A stretch of 64,000 nucleotides of DNA from Nocardioides rubriscoriae (GCF_008087085.1 NZ_VIYJ01000007.1:306972-370971); one strand, 5' to 3'. Shown: positions 34,121 through 42,353, numbered from the stretch's first letter. Translations and numbers: made by a program. The notes: generated from the sequence alone by a model not told the origin.

Positions 34121-35992
34121 GTGGCAGGCCGGGTTCGCGAGGAGGACATCGCAGCAGTTCGCGAGAAGGTCCGCATCGACGAGGTCATCGGCGACTACGT
34201 CACCCTCCGCAACGCCGGCGGCGGCTCGCTCAAGGGCCTGTGCCCGTTCCACGACGAGAAGACGCCGTCGTTCAACGTCAACCCCCAGCGCCAGTTCTGG
34301 CACTGCTTCGGCTGCCAGAAGGGCGGCGACGTCATCACCTTCGTGATGGACATCGACGGCTTGTCGTTCATGGAGACCGTCGAGCGCCTGGCCGACAAGG
34401 TCGGCATCGAGCTGCGCCGTGAGGACGGCGACGGCCGCGACGACCGCCCGAAGGGTCCGCCCCGCCAGCGCCTCGTCGAGGTCAACCGCGTCGCCCAGGA
34501 GTTCTACGCCGAGCAGCTCGCCGGCCCCGCCGCCGTCGAGGGCCGCCGCTTCCTGCAGGAGCGCGGCTTCGACCAGGCCGCGGCCGAGCACTTCGGCATG
34601 GGGTTCGCGCCGCGCGACGGCGAGGCCCTCCTCAAGCACCTGCGCGGGCGCGGCTTCAGCCAGGACGAGGCCGTCGCCGCCGGCGTCGTGGCGGTCGGCC
34701 GCTCGGCGTACGACCGGTTCCGCGGGCGCCTGCTGTGGCCGATCCGCGACCCCGGCGGCGCCACGATCGGCTTCGGGGCCCGCCGCATCTTCGACGACGA
34801 CCGGATCGACGCCAAGTACCTCAACACCCCCGAGACCACGCTCTACAAGAAGAGTCAGGTCCTCTACGGCATCGACCTGGCCCGCACCTCGATGGCCAAG
34901 ACCTCGCAAGCGGTCGTGGTCGAGGGCTACACCGACGTCATGGCCTGCCACCTCGCGGGCGTCACGACCGCGGTCGCCTCCTGCGGCACCGCCTTCGGCG
35001 ACGACCACACCCGCATCCTGCGACGCTTCCTCGACGACCACGACGAGTTCCGCGGCGAGGTGATCTTCACCTTCGACGGCGACGCCGCCGGCCAGAACGC
35101 CGCGCTGAAGGCCTTCGAGGGCGACCAGAAGTTCGTGTCGCAGACCTACGTCGCGGTCCAGCCCGAGGGCCTCGACCCCTGCGACCTGCGCATCCGCGAC
35201 GGCGACGCCGCGGTCCGCGACCTCGTCGCCCGGCGCCAGCCCCTCTACCGCTTCGTGCTCGGCAACATCATCAGCAAGTACGACCTCGACCGCGCCGACG
35301 GCCGCATCGACGCGATGCGCGAGTGCGCCCGCCTGGTCGCCTCGGTGCGCGACCAGTCCAAGGTCGTGGCTTTCGCCCAGGAGATCAGCCGCATGCTCGG
35401 CGCCGACCTCGACACCAACGTCGTCCTCGGCGAGGTACGCCGGGCCGCCAAGCGGTCCACCGGGGCGCAGCCGGCGCCCGTCGAGACGGCACGGCCGGCG
35501 GTCCGCTCCGCGCTGCCCGACCTGCGCGACCCGCGCTTCTCGATCGAGCGCGAGACCCTCAAGCTCGTCCTGCAGCACCCCATGGCGATCGGGCGCACCA
35601 CCGCCGACATCGGCGCCAACGACTTCACCCACCCCACCTACCGCGGGGTCTGGGAGCTGGTCGCCGCCGCCGGGGGCACCGTCGCCGGGGCCGACGACCC
35701 GGCCTGGGTCGCCCGGCTCCGCGACGCCGCGACCGACCCGGCGGTCTCGTCGGTGATCAGCGCGCTGGCCGTCGAGCCGCTCATGCGCACCCCCGACGCG
35801 ACCTACGTCTCGCGCTACGTCTTCAAGCTCCTCGAGCTCACCGCCGCCCGCCACATCGCCGACGTCAAGTCGCGCCTGCAGCGCACCAACCCCGTCGAGC
35901 ACCCCACCGACTACAACCGCATGTTCGGCGAGCTCGCCGCGCTCGAGCAGCACCGCCGTACGCTCCGCGACCGCATCTCAGGAGACCAGTGA
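34121..35992 (+). CDS. dnaG: DNA primase
   Basis: A 623-residue bacterial primase. The N-terminal zinc finger is LCPFHDEKTPSFNV...FWHCFGCQKGGD (CHCC ligands). The TOPRIM catalytic core has VVVEGYTDVMACH and FTFDGDAAGQNAA. The C-terminal helicase-interaction domain runs from about residue 450 to the end. It makes RNA primers for lagging-strand synthesis. The start is GTG 34121. It is followed by a small uncharacterised gene and tRNA-Asn, a common actinobacterial arrangement. Confidence 0.95.
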   Translation: MAGRVREEDIAAVREKVRIDEVIGDYVTLRNAGGGSLKGLCPFHDEKTPSFNVNPQRQFWHCFGCQKGGDVITFVMDIDGLSFMETVERLADKVGIELRREDGDGRDDRPKGPPRQRLVEVNRVAQEFYAEQLAGPAAVEGRRFLQERGFDQAAAEHFGMGFAPRDGEALLKHLRGRGFSQDEAVAAGVVAVGRSAYDRFRGRLLWPIRDPGGATIGFGARRIFDDDRIDAKYLNTPETTLYKKSQVLYGIDLARTSMAKTSQAVVVEGYTDVMACHLAGVTTAVASCGTAFGDDHTRILRRFLDDHDEFRGEVIFTFDGDAAGQNAALKAFEGDQKFVSQTYVAVQPEGLDPCDLRIRDGDAAVRDLVARRQPLYRFVLGNIISKYDLDRADGRIDAMRECARLVASVRDQSKVVAFAQEISRMLGADLDTNVVLGEVRRAAKRSTGAQPAPVETARPAVRSALPDLRDPRFSIERETLKLVLQHPMAIGRTTADIGANDFTHPTYRGVWELVAAAGGTVAGADDPAWVARLRDAATDPAVSSVISALAVEPLMRTPDATYVSRYVFKLLELTAARHIADVKSRLQRTNPVEHPTDYNRMFGELAALEQHRRTLRDRISGDQ

Positions 35993-36023
35993 CCTTCCAG
36001 CCGACCGCGCACGTCACCGACCG

Positions 36024-36506
36024 GTGAAGGGCATCCAGCGCCGGCCCGAGCTGCCCGTGGCGCCGGGGGAGCGGCTGCTCGCCTGGGCCGAGGCGGCCGA
36101 CGGCACCCTCATCGGCGGCACCCGCGACGCCTTCTACGCCCCCGCCCGGGTTCCGTGGGAGCAGGTCGAGGCCGCCGACTGGGACCGCGACACCGGGGTG
36201 CTGCGGCTCAGCGAGGTCGGCTCGTGGGGCGACGCTCGTCCCGAGCACGTCTACGACGTCGCCGACCCCGGCCGCCTGGTGCAGCTGATCCGCGAGCGCG
36301 TCACCGCCTCGGTCGTCTACCAGCGCCACGTCCCGCTCGAGGGCCGCCGCGGCCTGCGCGTCATCGCCCGCCGCGCCCCCGGACTGGCCGAGGCGATCGC
36401 CTGGGTCTTCGAGTACGACGAGGGCGTCGACCCCGACGACCCGCGGGTCCGCCTGGCCGCGAGCCAGGCGCTCCTCGAGGCCCGTGGCGAGGTCGGGCTC
36501 GACTGA
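36024..36506 (+). CDS. conserved actinobacterial protein downstream of dnaG, function unknown
   Basis: A 160-residue soluble protein. The first half (GERLLAWAEAADGTLIGGTRDAFYAP through WEQVEAADWDRDTGVLRLSEV) looks like a PH-like beta domain. The second half is helical (LVQLIRERVTASVVYQRHV and LAEAIAWVFEYDEGVD). There is no signal peptide or motif of known catalysis. The start is GTG 36024, 31 bases after the dnaG stop. It is probably cotranscribed with dnaG. Confidence 0.7.
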   Translation: MKGIQRRPELPVAPGERLLAWAEAADGTLIGGTRDAFYAPARVPWEQVEAADWDRDTGVLRLSEVGSWGDARPEHVYDVADPGRLVQLIRERVTASVVYQRHVPLEGRRGLRVIARRAPGLAEAIAWVFEYDEGVDPDDPRVRLAASQALLEARGEVGLD

Positions 36507-36615
36507 ACGACGGCCCGTCGACGACGCGACGACGGCCGGACGATGTGCGGGCGACACACGAGCCCATCCCGTTTCCGGTCCGGCGTCCGCACTTGCTACG
36601 GTATCCCCGGCACGA

Positions 36616-36688
36616 TCCCCTGTAGCTCAGTTGGCAGAGCGCTTGACTGTTAATCAGGATGTCGTTGGTTCGAGTCCAACCGGGGGAG
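36616..36688 (+). tRNA. tRNA-Asn (anticodon GTT)
   Basis: A complete 73-base cloverleaf. Acceptor arms TCCCCTG / CGGGGGA include one G-T pair, the D arm is GCTC / GAGC, and the anticodon stem is CTTGA / TCAGG with loop CTGTTAA. The T arm GTTGG-TTCGAGT-CCAAC is followed by discriminator G. CCA is not encoded. A strong terminator follows directly. Confidence 0.97.
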
Positions 36689-36695
36689 CACGTCG

Positions 36696-36730
36696 ACGAG
36701 GCCCGGACCGCCCTGCGGTCCGGGCCTCGT
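36696..36730 (+). terminator. intrinsic terminator after tRNA-Asn
   Basis: A perfect 15-bp stem ACGAGGCCCGGACCG / CGGTCCGGGCCTCGT with loop CCCTG, 7 bases downstream of the tRNA. Confidence 0.88.
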
Positions 36731-36777
36731 GCCGTCCGGGCGATGCCCGGCGCCACCGAGCGGCGTACCGTCGAGAC

Positions 36778-37002
36778 GTGCAGGAAGCCACCCGCAAGCG
36801 GACCTACTTCGCCCTCATGGGCACCTGCGTCGTGCTCATCGTCCTGGCGTGGAACGTCGTGCGGCTGTGGAGCACGACGGCGGCCGTGGTGATGACCCTG
36901 GTCGCGGCGGTCCTGCCGCCGACGGCGGCGATCCTCGGCAACCTGGGCGCGCTCGACGACTCGGCCCCGCCGACGGGTGACGAGGTCACCCGGCGCGAGT
37001 AG
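36778..37002 (+). CDS. small membrane protein, DUF3099-like
   Basis: A 74-residue protein starting at GTG 36778. A basic N-terminus (QEATRKRTYF) is followed by two transmembrane helices (ALMGTCVVLIVLAWNVV and AAVVMTLVAAVLPPTAAIL). A short polar tail follows. The layout resembles DUF3099 proteins of actinobacteria, though the assignment is tentative. The upstream frame contains the tRNA and terminator and is not coding. It is convergent with the PIG-L deacetylase gene, 3 bases apart. Confidence 0.6.
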   Translation: MQEATRKRTYFALMGTCVVLIVLAWNVVRLWSTTAAVVMTLVAAVLPPTAAILGNLGALDDSAPPTGDEVTRRE

Positions 37003-37005
37003 CCG

Positions 37006-37752
37006 CTACTCGCCCCAGCCCATCGCGAAGACCTCGAACGCCGCCCCGAACGTCACGCCGAGCCGGTGGCCGACCGGGCGCGCGAAGCCCTCGAGCATCT
37101 CCCGGGCGTCGAAGTGCTCCCACCCGAGGCCCTCGATGTAGGCCGCGTGCGCCTCGAGCGAGGCGACGCCGCGGTCGAAGGTGGCGGTGGTGTCGACGCC
37201 GTGGGTCGCCTCGGGCGAGCCGAACGCCCAGACCTCCCGCACGCCGCCCCACTTCTCGAGGCCGTCGGGCCCGCCGAGCTGGTCGGCGAAGACCCAGCGG
37301 TTGCCCGCGTCGCGCACCGCGTCGAGCACCGCCCGCCCGGTCGCGATGTGGTCGGCCTGGTTGAGGTTGCGCCCGCCCCAGGTGTCGCGCAGGTTGCCCG
37401 TCACCACGACGTCGGGGCGGAAGACGCGTACGGCGCGCGCGACGGCCGCCCGCAGCGGGACGCCGTACTCGAGCACGCCGTCGGGCAGCCCGAGGAAGTC
37501 GACGTGGTCGACGCCGACGACCCGCGCCGACTCGACCTGCTCGGCCTCGCGGACCCGCCGGCACTTCTCGGGCTCGAGGCCGTCGATGCCGGCCTCACCG
37601 CTGGTCACCATGCAGTAGCCGACCGTCTTGCCCTGGTCGGTCCAGCGCGCCACCGCGGCTGCGGCACCGAACTCCATGTCGTCGGGGTGCGCGACCACGC
37701 ACAGGGCGCGCTCCCAGGTCTCGTCGAGGTGGTCGAGGGGTGCGGGGTCCAT
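37006..37752 (-). CDS. PIG-L family (LmbE-like) zinc deacetylase
   Basis: A 248-residue PIG-L deacetylase. The zinc motif AHPDD is in VVAHPDDMEFG, the catalytic block VTSGEAGIDG follows, and the third zinc ligand is the His in NLNQADHIATGRA. It is related to MshB and Mca of mycothiol metabolism, but similarity alone cannot place the substrate (an N-acetylated sugar conjugate). ATG 37752 is the start. It is divergent from the LCP gene, with a 150-base intergenic region. Confidence 0.87.
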   Translation of the reverse strand: MDPAPLDHLDETWERALCVVAHPDDMEFGAAAAVARWTDQGKTVGYCMVTSGEAGIDGLEPEKCRRVREAEQVESARVVGVDHVDFLGLPDGVLEYGVPLRAAVARAVRVFRPDVVVTGNLRDTWGGRNLNQADHIATGRAVLDAVRDAGNRWVFADQLGGPDGLEKWGGVREVWAFGSPEATHGVDTTATFDRGVASLEAHAAYIEGLGWEHFDAREMLEGFARPVGHRLGVTFGAAFEVFAMGWGE

Positions 37753-37902
37753 GCCCCCAGGATGCCCCTGCTCGCCTCCGGTCGCACCGGCACGGAGCGG
37801 AAGAACCGCTGCGATGTGGGTGCCGGTGTTATTTTGTGGCGCCGGTCCGTTCCGGCGTGCTGCTGCCCGCTCCACGACACGCAAGGGACGAACCCGACTC
37901 AC

Positions 37903-39477
37903 ATGTCCAACGAGGTGCTCGAGGTCCCGTCGGACCGCCCGGCGGGTGCCCGCCGCGCGGAGCGGTCCTCGCGCTTCCCGGTCCGGCTGCGCCGAGGGGG
38001 TCGACGGGGCCGCGGCGGCGCCCGGGCCCGGCGTACCGACCGGCCGACCGCACGTCGCGCGCACAACCTCGCCTCGACCCTCGGCCTGACCACGCTCGGC
38101 GCGGTCGTCCCCGGGTCGGGCTACCTCGTCGCCGGACGTCGTGTGCTCGGGTCCGTGGTGCTCCTCGGCTGGCTCGGCACCATCGCCGGCCTGCTCTGGT
38201 ACTTCGGTCGCGGCACCGACGCGGCGCTCGACTTCGTCTTCAACCCCACCGCGGTGCGGGTCGCCGCGGCCGCGCTGGCGCTGGCGCTGCTCGTGTGGGC
38301 GTTCGTCGTCATCACCTCCCACCGCCTGCTGCGCCCCCGCGAGCGCCCGCGGTCGCACACCGTCGTCGGCAACGTGCTCGTCGCGACCCTCCTGGTCGCC
38401 GGTGCGGCGCCGGTGGCGCGCGCGGCCCAGTACGCCATGGCCACCGCCTCCGGCGTCGACAAGGTCTTCCACAACAACGTCAAGAGCGCCACGGCGCCCC
38501 AGGGCGTGACCGAGGAGGACCCCTGGGCCGGCCAGGACCGGGTCAACATCCTGCTGCTGGGCGGTGACGGCGGGGTCGGGCGCACCGGTGTGCGCACCGA
38601 CAGCGTGATCCTTGCCAGCATCGACACCCGGACCGGCAAGACCGTCATGTTCAGCCTGCCGCGCAACATGATGTACGCCCAGTTCCCCGAGGGCTCGCCG
38701 CTGCACGACCTCTACCCCGACGGCTACCAGACCGGCCAGGGCGACCCGGGCTTCGACATGCTCAACGCCATCTACAGCCAGGTGCCGGTGCTGCACCCCG
38801 GGGTGCTCGGCGAGAGCGACAACGAGGGCGCCGACGCGGTGAAGCAGGCGGTCGAGGGCAGCCTCGGCATCCCGGTCGACTACTACCTCCTGGTCAACCT
38901 CAAGGGTTTCCAGACCGTCGTCGACGCCCTTGGCGGCATCACCGTCAACATCAACGAGAAGGTCGCCATCAACGGCGACACCAGCGCCGGGATCCCGCCC
39001 ACCGGCTACCTCGAGCCCGGTCCCGACCAGCACCTCGACGGGTTCAAGGCCCTCTGGTTCGCCCGGGGTCGCTACGGCTCCGACGACTACCAGCGCATGG
39101 ACCGCCAGCGCTGCGCGATCAACGCGATCATCGAGGCCGCCGACCCGGCCACGCTCCTGACCCGCTACCTCGACATCGTCAAGGCGGGCAAGGAGATCGT
39201 CTACACCGACATCCCGCGCAAGATCGCTCCCGACTTCGTCTCGCTGCTCCTGCGGGTCAAGGAGGGCAAGATCCGCTCGGTGGTGTTCAAGACCTCCGAC
39301 AAGTTCAGCTCCGCCGACCCCGACTACGACTACGTGCGCGAGACCGTCGCCAACGCGATCGACCCGCCCAGGCGCAAGCCCGGGGCCCCCAAGGTCCGAC
39401 GCGCCGAGGACCCCGTCGACGTCTGCGCCTACAACCCCACCTCCGACGCCGGCACCACGGTCGCCGCGTCCGAGTGA
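37903..39477 (+). CDS. LytR-CpsA-Psr (LCP) family cell-wall ligase
   Basis: A 524-residue membrane protein. A basic cytosolic N-terminus is followed by about four hydrophobic segments (residues about 65-175). The extracellular LCP domain then has RVNILLLGGDGG, RTDSVILASIDTRTGK, the conserved Arg in FSLPRNMMY, and VDYYLLVNLKGFQTVVDALGGI. It transfers lipid-linked glycopolymers, such as arabinogalactan or teichoic acid, to peptidoglycan. The extra N-terminal membrane segments are more than the single helix of most LCP proteins. It is the last gene before the mobile element. Confidence 0.9.
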   Translation: MSNEVLEVPSDRPAGARRAERSSRFPVRLRRGGRRGRGGARARRTDRPTARRAHNLASTLGLTTLGAVVPGSGYLVAGRRVLGSVVLLGWLGTIAGLLWYFGRGTDAALDFVFNPTAVRVAAAALALALLVWAFVVITSHRLLRPRERPRSHTVVGNVLVATLLVAGAAPVARAAQYAMATASGVDKVFHNNVKSATAPQGVTEEDPWAGQDRVNILLLGGDGGVGRTGVRTDSVILASIDTRTGKTVMFSLPRNMMYAQFPEGSPLHDLYPDGYQTGQGDPGFDMLNAIYSQVPVLHPGVLGESDNEGADAVKQAVEGSLGIPVDYYLLVNLKGFQTVVDALGGITVNINEKVAINGDTSAGIPPTGYLEPGPDQHLDGFKALWFARGRYGSDDYQRMDRQRCAINAIIEAADPATLLTRYLDIVKAGKEIVYTDIPRKIAPDFVSLLLRVKEGKIRSVVFKTSDKFSSADPDYDYVRETVANAIDPPRRKPGAPKVRRAEDPVDVCAYNPTSDAGTTVAASE

Positions 39478-39533
39478 GCGCCCGATAGGCTCGTCGCTGT
39501 CCGGCCGGCGCTCTCGACGCCGATCGGCAGCAC

Positions 39534-39574
39534 GCGGGGCGGTAGCTCAGTCGGTCAGAGCAGAGGACTCATAA
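39534..39574. repeat. left attachment site: truncated 5' half of tRNA-Met(CAT)
   Basis: 41 bases identical to 58,476-58,516 except one position (C at 39556, T at 58498). They cover the acceptor 5' strand, D arm and anticodon arm up to CTCATAA, then break into unrelated sequence. The tRNA cannot fold, so this is the chromosomal 5' half left at the element boundary. Confidence 0.93.
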
Positions 39575-40106
39575 GGCCAAATTTGCCGTTCTAGAAAACT
39601 GCTGGAGGTCGACGGTCATTGCCGAAAACCCCCTCTGACCTGGACGAACGTCTCGGAGTGACGATGCGACGGTGATGACCATTTGTGGTCTCAATCGGTC
39701 GGTCGTGGCTCTGATGCGGACTATTTGCGGACTGCTGGCCCTCGGGCAACCTGGACCGGCTTCGTCATCGCGTGGATTTCGCTCGAGGCCGTCGACGAGC
39801 AGTTTTTGCGGACAGGTTTGCGGACTGATTGCGGACCAAGTGCAGCCTAGGCCAATACGCAACTTCAACTCCTTTGCTCGTCAGATTCTCGGAGTCGACT
39901 TGCCAAGTTTGCAGCAGGCTCCTGGTCCTGAGGGGAATGGTCACGACGTCGCGTTGCGCCCCTACGGCGGCATGATCGGGCGTTTGGCGTTCTGACGAGC
40001 CGAGCGGACAGTCGTGGCGTGGCTCTACAACCTGGCGTCCTGCTCACGGACCTATCGCCGTGAGTGCTCGGCGTCAGACCGTCGAGCACTCACGGCCAAC
40101 TAGATC
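39575..40106. repeat. gene-free left end of the element with TTGCGGAC direct repeats (integrase/excisionase arm sites)
   Basis: No gene is seen. TTGCGGAC occurs at 39725, 39806, 39818 and 39829, with a further TGCGGAC at 39715. The first pair forms TGCGGACTATTTGCGGAC (39715-39732), which is identical to 58,383-58,400 near the other end of the element. Repeated short sites near both ends of a tyrosine-integrase element are typical arm-type sites. That role is inferred. Confidence 0.65.
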
Positions 40107-40757
40107 TCAGTCGAGCAGTGTCTTCATGGTCTCGATCTCTGCGCTCTGCGACTCGATGATGTTCCTGGCGAGGTCGATAGCGGGCTTGTACTGACCACCT
40201 TCTGTCTCAGTGTTCGCCATCTGCACGGCTCCGGTGTGATGCTCGATCATCATGGTGAGCCACATGTCCTGGAACTCGGAGTCGGGGGCGGATTCCAGGG
40301 CGGTCATCTCGTTGGCGCTCATCATGCCGGGCATGTCGGTGTCCATGCCTTCCATCGAGTCACCCATGTCGCCGGAGTCGTCTATGTCGTGGTCGGCGTT
40401 GGCGTGGTCGCGCATGGTGGCGGGGACTTCTTCGTCCCAGTCGGTGAGCCAGCTGCTGAAGCTCTCGATCTCGGGTGCCTGAGCCTCACGGATCTCATCG
40501 GCGATGGCTTGGACTTCGGGGTCGAGGGTGCGGCCCTGGGTCAGGTCGACCATTGACAGTGCCTGTGCGTGGTGCTGGAGCATGTCGGAGGCGAAGGTGA
40601 CGTCGGCGTCGTTGTGCTCGGTTGCGGACGGCTCGGTGCTCGCCGAGTTCGGGTCGCCGGTGTCGTCGCCGCAGGCAGCGACGGTGAAGGCGAGGGTGAG
40701 GCCGAGGGCGGTTGCGCCAAGGGCGCGAGACGTACGGACGGTGCGGTTGGTGCGCAT
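40107..40757 (-). CDS. DUF305 lipoprotein, probable copper-related
   Basis: A 216-residue lipoprotein. The signal peptide ends in a lipobox with Cys in TVAACGDD, followed by a Ser/Thr/Asp linker. The DUF305 domain has the paired histidine motifs FASDMLQHHAQALSM and LTMMIEHHTGAVQMA. The middle segment is rich in Met, Asp and His (MGDSMEGMDTDMPGMM). DUF305 proteins often occur with copper resistance genes; the HH-Met pattern suggests metal binding. It is probably transcribed with the DUF6153 gene, 82 bases upstream. Confidence 0.88.
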   Translation of the reverse strand: MRTNRTVRTSRALGATALGLTLAFTVAACGDDTGDPNSASTEPSATEHNDADVTFASDMLQHHAQALSMVDLTQGRTLDPEVQAIADEIREAQAPEIESFSSWLTDWDEEVPATMRDHANADHDIDDSGDMGDSMEGMDTDMPGMMSANEMTALESAPDSEFQDMWLTMMIEHHTGAVQMANTETEGGQYKPAIDLARNIIESQSAEIETMKTLLD

Positions 40758-40839
40758 GATGGGTTCTCCTGTTGGGTGCTGACGGGTGGGGTCGCGTGCC
40801 GCGCCTCGGCGTTGTCGCGGGAAGGCGGCTGGCTACCTG

Positions 40840-41379
40840 TCAGCACCTGATGACGGAGAACTCCCATGTCGGTGGTGGTCCGGTCGCGAGGCGGGCTGTC
40901 GTTCGTGTGATGACGGCGCAAAAAGCGGGAAGGCTGGTGCGCCAGGTTGCACTGGTACGGCCAAGCGCAAGAAGGAGGAGAGTTGCTCCGGCTGCGGCGG
41001 CGAGCATGACGGCGCAGAGCATGATCATGGAACCCGTCTGACCGCCGTGACCGTCGCCCGTGGCGGCGACTGCGGGCGCATCGACAGCAGGGGTAAGGGC
41101 GGTGTGGGAGGCGGAGGACGAGGCCCCGTAGCGGTGGCTCATGCCGCTCATGCCGCTCATGCCGCTCATGCCGTTTGTGGCGGCCGTCGGGACTGACGAG
41201 TTGGTGCTGGGCATCGCGCTCATGCGGGTCATGCCCGGACCGTGATGGGTCCCGTGAGCCGTGAGGACATGCATCGCGAGGATCCCGAGAACGATGGCGG
41301 CGACAGCGACGACGAGTCCGAGGCGCGCGCGTTCGCGGTCCTGTTCAGCATCAGGCCGGTTTGCCGCGGCGGTGGTCAT
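40840..41379 (-). CDS. DUF6153 family membrane protein
   Basis: A 179-residue protein with two transmembrane helices (LGLVVAVAAIVLGILAMHVL and SMIMLCAVMLAAAAGATLLLLAL). Between them lies a His/Met-rich loop with HGTHHGPGM and a GMS tandem repeat encoded by four copies of a 9-base unit (about 41,140-41,171). The C-terminus ends PTWEFSVIRC, a hallmark of DUF6153. These genes typically accompany DUF305 genes. ATG 41379 is chosen over the upstream start because GGAGG precedes it. A metal-related role is inferred. Confidence 0.8.
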   Translation of the reverse strand: MTTAAANRPDAEQDRERARLGLVVAVAAIVLGILAMHVLTAHGTHHGPGMTRMSAMPSTNSSVPTAATNGMSGMSGMSGMSHRYGASSSASHTALTPAVDAPAVAATGDGHGGQTGSMIMLCAVMLAAAAGATLLLLALGRTSATWRTSLPAFCAVITRTTARLATGPPPTWEFSVIRC

Positions 41380-41424
41380 GGTGTCACCTCCTGCGGCCAT
41401 GTTATCGAGGACTGTTCACCCACC

Positions 41425-41451
41425 GGAATATACCCCCCCTGGGTACCCGTT
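41425..41451. promoter_or_regulatory. CsoR-like operator inside a predicted SigR-type promoter
   Basis: TATACCCCCCCTGGGTA (41429-41445) has the form of CsoR-family copper operators (TACCC...GGGTA). It is flanked by GGAAT (41425-41429) and GTT (41449-41451), 19 bases apart, like a SigR/ECF promoter reading toward the DUF4396 gene. It lies between the divergent DUF6153 and DUF4396 genes. No csoR gene is on the element, so a chromosomal regulator would have to act. Confidence 0.5.
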
Positions 41452-41493
41452 AGGCCCGACATCTGACCGATGCCACGAACGGAGCGACGAGCG

Positions 41494-42210
41494 ATGAGCG
41501 ACACGCCTCACCAGACCCACATCAGCCACCACACCGACCACCACACCGAACACGAGGCGCACGGCGGGCACGGCGGGCACGGCGGGCACCATGACAATGG
41601 GTCGATGGCTAACCGCGCAATGGCCGTCAGCGCCACGCTGCACTGCCTCACCGGCTGCGCGATCGGTGAGATCGCCGGGCTCATGATCGGCACCGCCGCC
41701 GGGCTGAGCAACGGGTGGACCATCGTGTTGTCGATCGCCTTGGCGTTCGTGTTCGGCTACACCCTGTCCACGCTGCCGCTGCTCAAGGCCGGACTCGGTG
41801 TCGCTACCGCGCTCAGCGTCGTCCTTGCCGCCGACACCGTCTCGATCGCGACCATGGAGGTCGCCGACAACGTGGTCATGGCCCTTATCCCAGGCGCGAT
41901 GGACGCGGGGCTCGTGAACGTCACCTTCTGGGTCGGCATGGCGATTGCGCTGACCGTGGCCGGGTTCGCGGCCTACCCGGTCAACAAGTACCTGCTTGCC
42001 CACGGCAAGGGCCACGCCCTGACCCACGAGTACCACGGTGCGAGCGGCCCGACCGAGGGGTTCCGGGCACACACTCCGTCCCTTGCCACCAGCACGCTTG
42101 TCGCAGCCATTACTGCGTTCATGCTCGGCGGGTTGGTCGTCTCCGTGGCTGATTTCATGGGTTCAGACCAGGACTCGGCGCATAACCCAACCTCCAGCAG
42201 CACCCACTAG
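41494..42210 (+). CDS. DUF4396 domain-containing membrane protein
   Basis: A 238-residue membrane protein. The cytosolic N-terminus is extremely His-rich (HISHHTDHHTEHEAHGG and GGHGGHHDNG), a likely metal-binding segment. The DUF4396 core then has LHCLTGCAIGEIAGLMIG and FVFGYTLSTLPLL, followed by WVGMAIALTVAGFAAYPVNKYLL, about five to six transmembrane helices in all. In other genomes DUF4396 genes occur near copper and other metal genes. ATG 41494 is the start. It is divergent from DUF6153 with a CsoR-like operator between. Confidence 0.82.
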   Translation: MSDTPHQTHISHHTDHHTEHEAHGGHGGHGGHHDNGSMANRAMAVSATLHCLTGCAIGEIAGLMIGTAAGLSNGWTIVLSIALAFVFGYTLSTLPLLKAGLGVATALSVVLAADTVSIATMEVADNVVMALIPGAMDAGLVNVTFWVGMAIALTVAGFAAYPVNKYLLAHGKGHALTHEYHGASGPTEGFRAHTPSLATSTLVAAITAFMLGGLVVSVADFMGSDQDSAHNPTSSSTH

Positions 42211-42221
42211 GGACCGCCGTC

Positions 42222-42353
42222 ATGCTCCTCACCCTCACCTGTCACAGCTGCGACCACGCGGTGTCGGCCGACGACCTGGAGCACCTCGTAGCGCAGACCA
42301 CGCCATGGCCACGGACACACTTCAACGCCACTTCGCGAGCACGTCATCGTTAA
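42222..42353 (+). pseudogene. 43-codon remnant of a small Cys/His protein gene
   Basis: ATG 42222 begins 11 bases after the DUF4396 stop. It encodes MLLTLTCHSCDHAVSADDLEHLVAQT, including a CxxCxH motif, then loses coherent sequence before TAA. The start position and metal-type motif suggest a small protein cotranscribed with DUF4396. The abrupt loss of codon bias suggests it is truncated. It could also be an intact tiny protein. Confidence 0.35.

Noticed and set aside
33188..35953. 921-codon minus-strand open frame opposite the dehydrogenase and dnaG
   Set aside because: Composition is Gly/Ala/Val/Asp/Glu repetitive, as expected for the antisense of GC-rich codons; both real genes are on the plus strand.
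41138..41172. CRISPR-like short repeats
   Set aside because: The 9-base units are contiguous, without spacers, and lie in frame within a coding sequence.
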